Shown piece after piece: positions 1-4,627 of a stretch of DNA of 9,393 nucleotides. Within the stretch, counting starts at the first letter, position 1; every line of letters starts with the position of its first letter. A program made the position numbers and the translations under genes. The notes below the pieces were generated by a model that made no database searches, was not told the origin of the DNA, and saw only the letters and a program-made list of their open reading frames with translations. Source of the DNA: an uncultured Prevotellaceae bacterium (lineage in GTDB: Bacteria; Bacteroidota; Bacteroidia; Bacteroidales; Bacteroidaceae); NCBI GenBank assembly GCA_958404085.1, contig CATXZX010000036.1, positions 1 through 9,393 on the forward strand, given 5' to 3'.

Positions 1-55
1 TCCGGACATCGGTAATGGACACGCGCAATACTTCTGTTCCTGTTATATTACTCAT
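1..55 (-). CDS. 5' end of an unidentified protein, cut by the window start
   Basis: On the minus strand an ATG at 55-53 opens a frame that stays open to position 1, giving 18 codons (MSNITGTEVLRVSITDVR). The frame is also open upstream of this ATG as far as a TAA inside the neighbouring repeat, but no better start codon is seen there. The gene would be transcribed divergently from everything else in the window. Eighteen residues are too few to assign a family. The stretch LRVSITD recalls the start of MoaA-like radical SAM proteins, but the cysteine expected two residues after that aspartate is absent, so I do not assign it. That this is a real gene start is inferred from the plausible peptide and the divergent layout. 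Confidence 0.35.
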   Translation of the reverse strand, partial: MSNITGTEVLRVSITDVR

Positions 56-73
56 GTGGTGGCAGATTCTATG

Positions 74-170
74 TCCGGATGCCGGTCGTGCGTCGTCCGG
101 GCCTGTTTTTTTGAAATGCGGGCCACCAAATTCAAATTATGAGGCCTCGAATATGACATGAAGTCGGTGG
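74..170 (+). repeat. 97-bp direct repeat, copy A
   Basis: This element matches 2458-2554 at 87 of 97 positions with no gaps; the offset is 2384 bp. It begins with an imperfect hairpin: 75-81 pairs with 94-100 and 83-84 with 91-92, around one mismatch and a 6-nt loop. A seven-base T tract follows at 106-112, and then a well conserved stretch (113-153) with GGGCCACC and CAAATTCAAA. Fainter similarity may continue to about 205. This copy lies between the divergent minus-strand gene and the leader RNA promoter. Its origin is unknown: a dispersed intergenic repeat or a duplication made when the gene pair was inserted. Confidence 0.85.
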
Positions 171-290
171 CGCTTGTCATATTTCTGGATATTACGGCTT
201 CTCCTTTATACGTGCTTCCGGAAGTGTCCGACTGAATTTTTTGTTCTTATTATTTCTTTGAAGAGTATAAACCCTTTGGAAAAAAGTTTG

Positions 291-298
291 TACCTTTG
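291..298 (+). promoter_or_regulatory. Bacteroidetes -7 promoter element (TAccTTTG)
   Basis: TACCTTTG matches the Bacteroidetes -7 consensus TAnnTTTG exactly and is followed by CGGC, a common context in this order. Transcription would begin at about 302-304. A TTTG at 275-278 is closer than the usual -33 spacing and one at 257-260 is farther, so the upstream element is not clear. No equally good promoter is seen between 488 and 554, so this is the best candidate for the leader RNA and the two secreted-protein genes. Confidence 0.6.
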
Positions 299-302
299 CG
301 GC

Positions 303-487
303 ATGCTCCACTTGGGGCTGTACATCTTATTTTATTTGCTCATTTGCCATTCGAATCACCACCTCGCAGCAGTAGACGAGCAATTTGACCAATCCAGATG
401 AAGTGTGCGCTTAGGCGCAGACTTTCTCATAAGGATTGGTGGTTTGTGGTGAACCCGAATGGCGTATGACGAAGTCTGCGCTTTTTT
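303..487 (+). ncRNA. Structured leader or small RNA with two alternative folds
   Basis: The segment between the promoter and the T6 tract has several nested, exact pairings. A small 5' hairpin pairs 305-309 with 314-318. A long hairpin uses 345-353 with 456-464 (eight Watson-Crick pairs plus one G-U), 357-362 with 446-451 (CACCAC/GTGGTG), and 388-395 with 433-440 (ACCAATCC/GGATTGGT). It is capped by 401-410 with 415-424, with one mismatch and the loop TTAG. Strand 415-424 can instead pair perfectly with 472-481, directly before T6. The two folds exclude each other. The element could be a cis-acting attenuator or riboswitch-like leader for the gene at 555, or a free small RNA of about 185 nt (6S RNA was considered, but the long stem does not join the ends). 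I recognise no known family. Confidence 0.6.
415..487 (+). terminator. Candidate conditional terminator of the leader RNA
   Basis: GCGCAGACTT at 415-424 is the exact reverse complement of AAGTCTGCGC at 472-481, and TTTTTT follows at 482-487. The loop is long (47 nt), and strand 415-424 competes with a local hairpin partner at 401-410. Termination may therefore depend on which fold forms. The next gene starts 67 bp downstream. Confidence 0.5.
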
Positions 488-554
488 CGTATGATAAAGC
501 CGGTTTTGTCTGCGAGGAAAAAACTTTTTATTAATACATTAAAGCATATAAAAC

Positions 555-1541
555 ATGATGAAGAAACTCTTACTTTCGTTAGTTGCGTTGTTTGGAATGA
601 GCATCGTTACAGTGGCGTTGCCGAACTCTACTGTTTTATTACAACATAGAGGTAATGTAGTACATTATCCGGTTGATTCCTTGAACGCGGCGTTGCGTGA
701 TGCAGTAGACGGTGATACGTTGTTTTTGTCAAAAGGAACATATTCCGGTTTTACGGTTGATAAAAAGATTACCGTGCGAGGGGTCGGACAGGAAACCATT
801 ATCAATGGGCGTGTGACGGTGAATGTTCCTGATTCCGTAACATTGGTATCAACGATGTTGGAAGGGTTATATCTGACAGGCTATTACGATGATAAAGGGG
901 AAAATAACGGTATAAATGTAATAGCTCCGCTCAATGGCTTTAAAATCAAACAATGCTATTTTAAGAATCTTACTTTCGATAATACAATGAGTGATGTGGT
1001 ATTGGATAGATGTTATTGTTCAAATGAATTGTCTATTTCCCGGAAAGTCCTTTCATTAAAGGCTGTCAATTCTAAAATTTGCAGGGTCGTTTTTAACGGC
1101 AATTCGTCTCCGGATATAACTTTTATCAATAGTAATATACTGACCTTTCGTGATTTTGAAAATTTCAGAGGTACTTGTCTGAATTCAATTACAGGTTATG
1201 GGCGTTCCGGAAGTCAGGTTAGTTTTCGCTCTTGCAATTTTATCAATTCACTGGTATGTACGTACCGCCTGACGATAGAAGGAACATGTTATAAGGAAAA
1301 TTGTTGGCAAGAGGACTCCTCAACGAAGACAATCAGCGATTATACGCTTAATTGCATGTATTCCGATGAAGAACTTATGGAAAAAGGTTATATTGGTAAC
1401 GACGGAACAGTGATTGGTTGCAACGGAGGTACTACACCCTATACACTGAAACTGGCTGTGCCCATGGTAACAGAATCAGACGTGAAGCTCGATGCCGAAA
1501 AACGTGAATTGAATGTTAAACTTACGCTTACAGCCAACTGA
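555..1541 (+). CDS. Secreted parallel beta-helix-like protein
   Basis: The 328-residue product starts MMKKLLLSLVALFG, a signal peptide ending near residue 21, so it should be exported. Residues about 40-260 fit a right-handed parallel beta-helix (pectin lyase-like fold). They open with a segment that has the usual entry pattern of this fold (LRDAVDGDTLFLSKGTYSG, 47-65, then ITVRGVGQETIING, 72-85). Short beta-rich turns follow, many with N, S or C at corners (for example VVLDRCYC, 148-155, and ITFINSNILTF, 188-198). The tail (284-328, with GGTTPYTLKLAVP) resembles C-termini I recall in Bacteroidales beta-helix proteins. No catalytic residues can be named, so polysaccharide binding or cleavage is only a guess. 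The start at 555 gives the full signal peptide; 558 is an equivalent alternative. The next gene begins 7 bp after the stop. Confidence 0.75.
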   Translation: MMKKLLLSLVALFGMSIVTVALPNSTVLLQHRGNVVHYPVDSLNAALRDAVDGDTLFLSKGTYSGFTVDKKITVRGVGQETIINGRVTVNVPDSVTLVSTMLEGLYLTGYYDDKGENNGINVIAPLNGFKIKQCYFKNLTFDNTMSDVVLDRCYCSNELSISRKVLSLKAVNSKICRVVFNGNSSPDITFINSNILTFRDFENFRGTCLNSITGYGRSGSQVSFRSCNFINSLVCTYRLTIEGTCYKENCWQEDSSTKTISDYTLNCMYSDEELMEKGYIGNDGTVIGCNGGTTPYTLKLAVPMVTESDVKLDAEKRELNVKLTLTAN

Positions 1542-1548
1542 CGGTGTT

Positions 1549-2382
1549 ATGTTGAAACGACAAAATGTCTTGTTTTTGTTCCTGTTAGTGCTGTATAGCG
1601 CAAAAGCGCAGGAACCTGTTCGGTATGAATATTGGATGGATGCCGATTATGGTACTTGTATGTCGGGGAACAGTGCAGAAGGTAATGTGGATTTAACCTT
1701 GTCGCTTGATGGGTGTACACCGGGTCTTCATTTTTTGAATTTCCGTGCTATGAATACTGCAGGTGAGGTAGGTCCTCTGTTCCGCACATTGTTTTATCTT
1801 CCTCCGGTGCGGCCTGCTGATGGAGTTGTGACGGGTTACGAACAGTGGTTCGACAACGATTATGCTCACAAGATTTCAAAAAAATCTTTATCTGCAGAAC
1901 CGGTATTTACATTGAATGTGGACGACTTGGCTCCGGGTGTACACTTCCTTAACATTTGGGCGCAAAATAGCGCTGAAGTGAAGGGAGTGTTATATCGTAC
2001 GTTGTTCTATTTGCCTGAACAGCAGTGTCCGGATGTGGCGGAATATGAGTATTGGTTAGACAATGATACGCTTAATAAGGTGAAGGGAATGGGTTGTAAG
2101 GCTGAATATGTTTTCCGTCTTGATGTCAGTAAATTGATTTCCGGCAAACATACGTTTAGTTTTCGGGCCAGCAATAGTATCGGAGAGTGGGGGCCGTTGC
2201 ATGTAGATACGTTTGATCTTTCTGAAATGACTTCCGTGGAATCCTTAAAAAACGAAGATCTTCCTTTCGATGTTTACAATTTGGCTGGTGTCCGGGTTCT
2301 TACCAATGTCTCATGGAAAGAATTATGCCGTTTGCCTGCTTCTATATATATCGTTCGGGGGCGAAAAGTACTGGTACGGTAA
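1549..2382 (+). CDS. Secreted triple-repeat protein with sorting-domain-like C-terminus
   Basis: I chose the ATG at 1549 because it puts a signal peptide (MLKRQNVLFLFLLVLYSAKA, then Q) at the N-terminus. The frame opens at 1513, inside the previous gene, but that start would add 12 residues before the signal. The mature part has three repeats of about 60 residues (26-85, 97-156, 166-225). Each follows the plan YEYWxDxDY, a variable stretch, LxVxxLxPGxHFLNxRAxNSxGxxGPL, and then FYLP. The third is the most divergent. Residues 239-277 (DVYNLAGVRVL, then LPASIYIVRGRKVLVR) look like the C-terminal sorting-type domains common in Bacteroidetes secreted proteins, which suggests surface export, perhaps by type IX secretion. 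With 7 bp between them, this gene and the beta-helix gene are probably co-transcribed. Function is unknown; the repeats look like beta-sandwich binding or spacer modules. Confidence 0.75.
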   Translation: MLKRQNVLFLFLLVLYSAKAQEPVRYEYWMDADYGTCMSGNSAEGNVDLTLSLDGCTPGLHFLNFRAMNTAGEVGPLFRTLFYLPPVRPADGVVTGYEQWFDNDYAHKISKKSLSAEPVFTLNVDDLAPGVHFLNIWAQNSAEVKGVLYRTLFYLPEQQCPDVAEYEYWLDNDTLNKVKGMGCKAEYVFRLDVSKLISGKHTFSFRASNSIGEWGPLHVDTFDLSEMTSVESLKNEDLPFDVYNLAGVRVLTNVSWKELCRLPASIYIVRGRKVLVR

Positions 2383-2457
2383 TCATGTACGATGGGAGCG
2401 TTTATAGAAAAAGAATGATTTTTGTCTGATAGAATTTATAGGTCGGGCAAAGTATGG

Positions 2458-2554
2458 TCCGGATGTCGGTTGTACGTCGTCCGGGCCTGCTTTTTTGAAA
2501 TGCGGGCCACCAAATTCAAAATATGAGGCTTCGAATAGAGTATGAAGTCGGTGG
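2458..2554 (+). repeat. 97-bp direct repeat, copy B
   Basis: This is the second copy of the element at 74-170, placed 76 bp after the secreted-protein operon and about 190 bp before mraZ. Its ten differences from copy A are not evenly spread. In the hairpin they fall at the stem mismatch and in the loop, and four cluster at 2538-2541. The core at 2491-2520 is identical to copy A. The minus strand of both copies could encode similar peptides, but copy A has a stop in that frame and several changes alter residues, so coding is unlikely. Confidence 0.85.
2459..2496 (+). terminator. Possible terminator inside repeat copy B
   Basis: Bases 2459-2465 pair with 2478-2484 (one G-U) and 2467-2468 with 2475-2476, around a T-T mismatch and a 6-nt loop. 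T6 follows at 2491-2496. Six bases lie between stem and T tract, so the geometry is not ideal. The position fits: it is downstream of the two secreted-protein genes and upstream of the mraZ promoter, where it would insulate the division cluster from upstream transcription. Confidence 0.35.
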
Positions 2555-2683
2555 TGATTCTTCTTTCCTGGATGTCGTGACGACTTCCACCGCTTTTGTG
2601 AAAAATAACGCGTGTAAAAATACTGGTTATCAGTACGGTAGAAAGAATCTTTCGTTCGCGATATTAAAAATACATGTAAAAGG

Positions 2684-2700
2684 TGGGGAATTGTGGGGAA
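2684..2700 (+). promoter_or_regulatory. MraZ operator: two TGGGGAA boxes 10 bp apart
   Basis: TGGGGAA occurs at 2684-2690 and again at 2694-2700, one helical turn apart. MraZ is known to bind direct TGGGN repeats separated by 5 bp in front of its own operon, and this spacing matches. The boxes cover the expected -33 region of the promoter at 2708-2715, so bound MraZ should block RNA polymerase. No third box in register is seen on either side. Confidence 0.75.
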
Positions 2701-2707
2701 AAATCTG

Positions 2708-2715
2708 TACTTTTG
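2708..2715 (+). promoter_or_regulatory. dcw operon promoter, -7 element (TActTTTG)
   Basis: TACTTTTG fits the Bacteroidetes -7 consensus TAnnTTTG. Transcription would start near 2720, giving a leader of only about 20 nt before the mraZ ATG at 2743. No standard TTTG is seen at the -33 distance, where the first TGGGG box sits instead. This may make the promoter intrinsically weak and easy to repress. Confidence 0.65.
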
Positions 2716-2742
2716 GAGATTCAAAAGGAAACAACGTCCGGC

Positions 2743-3192
2743 ATGCGTTTTACGGGTACCATAGAGGCTAAAGCCGATGTGAAAGGAAGGCTCTTTTTTC
2801 CTGCTCCGTTTCGGAAAATCCTGCAGGAGAACGGCGAGGAACGACTCATTCTGAAAAAGGATCCGTCGCTGCCTTGTCTGGTGCTTCATCCCTGGAGCGT
2901 GTGGAACAGTCGTATGGACGAACTGCGCGAACGGCTGAACCATTGGGACAGCAATCATCGCCGCCTGTTGCGGCATTTTGTGGCCGATGCCGAGGAACTG
3001 ACGCTCGACAAGGGCGGCCGCATACTCGTTCCGCGCCGTTACCTGCGTGCGGCCGCCATCGAACAGGAAGTCGTGTTCCTGGGAATGGACGACGTCATCG
3101 AACTGTGGCCGCGGACCGAGGGGGCGGAGGCTTTTTCCGCCGACGAAACGTCCGGTCGCGAACTGGAAGAACTTATGAAATACGGATTATGA
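2743..3192 (+). CDS. mraZ: Transcriptional regulator MraZ
   Basis: MraZ is a DNA-binding protein of the SpoVT/AbrB fold that forms ring-shaped oligomers and represses the division and cell wall operon. The 149-residue product has the usual length and the two tandem half-domains, each with its DxxGR signature: DVKGR at residues 12-16 and DKGGR at 89-93, followed by FPAPFR and VPRRYLR. I chose the ATG at 2743 (MRFTGTIEAK). The frame is open from 2683, but that start lies upstream of the predicted promoter and inside the operator. A weak AGGA precedes the start. The gene is the first of the dcw operon, and its stop overlaps the rsmH start by ATGA, so the two are translationally coupled. Confidence 0.93.
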   Translation: MRFTGTIEAKADVKGRLFFPAPFRKILQENGEERLILKKDPSLPCLVLHPWSVWNSRMDELRERLNHWDSNHRRLLRHFVADAEELTLDKGGRILVPRRYLRAAAIEQEVVFLGMDDVIELWPRTEGAEAFSADETSGRELEELMKYGL

Positions 3193-4106
3193 GCGAAACA
3201 ACAACCACCTATCATGTGCCGGTGCTGCTCCAGGCCAGTGTAGACGGCTTGTGTATAAAACCGGACGGAACGTATGCCGACCTGACATTCGGCGGGGGAG
3301 GCCATAGCCGCGAGATTCTGTGTCGCCTGGGCGACGGCGGGCGTTTGTTCGGCTTCGACCAGGACGCCGATGCCGAACAGAACATCCCGGCCGATCCGCA
3401 TTTTACGTTCGTACGCAGCAATTTCCGTTACCTGAAAAACTGGATTCGCTATTACGATACAGGACCGATTGACGGCATATTGGCCGACCTGGGCGTATCG
3501 AGCCATCATTTCGACGACGAGGCTCGCGGCTTTTCATTCCGCTTCGACGGTCAGCTGGATATGCGCATGAACAAGCGCAACGGGGCTACGGCAGCCGATA
3601 TCGTGAATACCTATGATGAGGAAAAACTGGCCGATATATTTTATCTGTACGGCGAACTGAAGAACAGCCGTAGGCTGGCCGCCGCCCTTGTACGTAGCCG
3701 GAGCGTTTCGCCTGTCCGTACGGTGGGCGATTTCCTGGCCGTCGTGAAACCTTTTTTCGGCCGCGAACGCGAGAAGAAGGAACTGGCTAAGGTGTTCCAG
3801 GCCTTGCGCATTGAGGTAAATCACGAGATGGATGCACTCAACGACATGTTACGGGCCGCTGTCGACGTGCTGAAACCGGGCGGCCGGCTGGTGGTGCTTA
3901 CCTATCACTCGCTCGAGGACCGGATGGTGAAGAACTTTATCCGTTCGGGCAATGCAGAGGGCAAGGTGGAGGCCGATTTCTTCGGAAATCGTCGTACGCC
4001 GTTCCGCGCCGTAAACAACAAAGTGATCGTACCCGGTGCCGACGAGCAGGAGCGTAACCCCCGCAGCCGAAGCGCCAAACTGCGGATTGCCGAGAGAACC
4101 GAATAA
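3189..4106 (+). CDS. rsmH: 16S rRNA (cytosine(1402)-N4)-methyltransferase RsmH
   Basis: RsmH (MraW) uses S-adenosylmethionine to methylate N4 of C1402 in 16S rRNA at the ribosomal P site. The 305-residue product starts at an ATG overlapping the mraZ stop. The frame is open 105 codons further upstream, but only as a shadow of mraZ. Conserved blocks are HVPVLLQASVDGL (9-21), the SAM-binding loop DLTFGGGGHS (31-40), FDQDADA (56-62), DGILADLGVSS (95-105), GQLDMRMN (121-128), KVFQALRIEVN (201-211), LTYHSLEDR (237-245) and NPRSRSAKLR (290-299). Length and motif order are normal and nothing appears missing. The ftsL gene follows 20 bp later. Confidence 0.96.
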   Translation: MSETTTTYHVPVLLQASVDGLCIKPDGTYADLTFGGGGHSREILCRLGDGGRLFGFDQDADAEQNIPADPHFTFVRSNFRYLKNWIRYYDTGPIDGILADLGVSSHHFDDEARGFSFRFDGQLDMRMNKRNGATAADIVNTYDEEKLADIFYLYGELKNSRRLAAALVRSRSVSPVRTVGDFLAVVKPFFGREREKKELAKVFQALRIEVNHEMDALNDMLRAAVDVLKPGGRLVVLTYHSLEDRMVKNFIRSGNAEGKVEADFFGNRRTPFRAVNNKVIVPGADEQERNPRSRSAKLRIAERTE

Positions 4107-4112
4107 ATGATG

Positions 4113-4120
4113 AAGGAGGT
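4113..4120 (+). promoter_or_regulatory. Full-length Shine-Dalgarno sequence for ftsL
   Basis: AAGGAGGT lies six bases before the ATG at 4127, close to optimal pairing and spacing for a bacterial 16S rRNA 3' end. It decides the ftsL start over the ATGs at 4107 and 4110. No other gene in this window has a comparable site, and Bacteroidetes genes generally lack them. Confidence 0.8.
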
Positions 4121-4126
4121 ATACCG

Positions 4127-4627
4127 ATGGATGCGGAAGAAACACTGAAAAAACTGACTCCCAGGCAACCTGAACCGGATGAGACGGAAGCAGGAGAGGC
4201 CGGGACGGCCGAAAATACAGAGGAAACTCCTCAGCCTGAAACACCGGCCGAGGGCATTACAGCGCTCCGCCACCTGGCGACCGAACAGGACGTTGTGCGC
4301 AACAAAATGTCGCTGCGCAGCATCTTGGGCGGCGACATCCTGACAGGCGACTGGCTTCGCCGCCAGGGAGGGCTTATCTTCATACTTGTCGTGCTGGCGC
4401 TGGTTTATATCGGCAATCGGTATCAGAGCCAGCAGGAACTGCTTGAGATCAACCAGTTGAAAGAGAAATTACAGGACATCAAGTACGATGCCCTGACACG
4501 TTCGAGCGAGTTGATGGAGCGAAGCCGTCGGAGCCGGATTGAAGAGTATCTGAAGGAAACGAACGACAGCATGCTCCAGACGGCTACCATGCCACCGTTT
4601 AAAATCTATGTAACGACGAAAAAATGA
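4127..4627 (+). CDS. ftsL: FtsL-like cell division protein
   Basis: The 166-residue product has the bitopic layout of FtsL. It has a cytoplasmic N-terminus (1-80), one membrane helix (about 82-96, GLIFILVVLALVYIG) and a periplasmic helical segment (about 97-145) likely to form a coiled coil. It ends with a short conserved-looking tail containing PPFKIY. FtsL normally joins FtsB and FtsQ to activate the septal synthase FtsW-FtsI. The family diverges quickly, so the call rests on topology and on position between rsmH and ftsI, where Bacteroidetes carry an FtsL-like gene. The N-terminus is unusual: about 55 residues rich in E, P and T precede the part resembling shorter homologues. The gene has a strong ribosome binding site, and its stop overlaps the ftsI start by ATGA. 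Confidence 0.85.
   Translation: MDAEETLKKLTPRQPEPDETEAGEAGTAENTEETPQPETPAEGITALRHLATEQDVVRNKMSLRSILGGDILTGDWLRRQGGLIFILVVLALVYIGNRYQSQQELLEINQLKEKLQDIKYDALTRSSELMERSRRSRIEEYLKETNDSMLQTATMPPFKIYVTTKK

Noticed and set aside
1..55. MoaA-like radical SAM start for the minus-strand gene
   Set aside because: LRVSITD fits, but the first cysteine of the iron-sulfur motif should follow almost at once and is replaced by arginine.
174..401. 75-codon plus-strand reading frame
   Set aside because: It starts upstream of the predicted promoter, overlaps the structured RNA, and its sequence shows no family features.
303..487. 6S, SRP or tmRNA identity for the structured RNA
   Set aside because: The long stem does not join the two ends as in 6S RNA, the SRP loop sequence is absent, and the GGGGCTG near the 5' end is the only tmRNA-like feature.
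2523..2771. 82-codon plus-strand frame over the mraZ operator and promoter
   Set aside because: It covers the operator and promoter and overlaps mraZ in another frame, with no recognisable protein features.
2383..2976. 197-codon minus-strand frame covering repeat B and the start of mraZ
   Set aside because: It runs antisense to mraZ and across the repeat; the equivalent frame in repeat A has a stop and nonsynonymous changes.
4107..4148. 13-codon frame starting right after the rsmH stop
   Set aside because: It overlaps the ftsL start and contains the ribosome binding site itself; coincidental ATGs are a simpler explanation.
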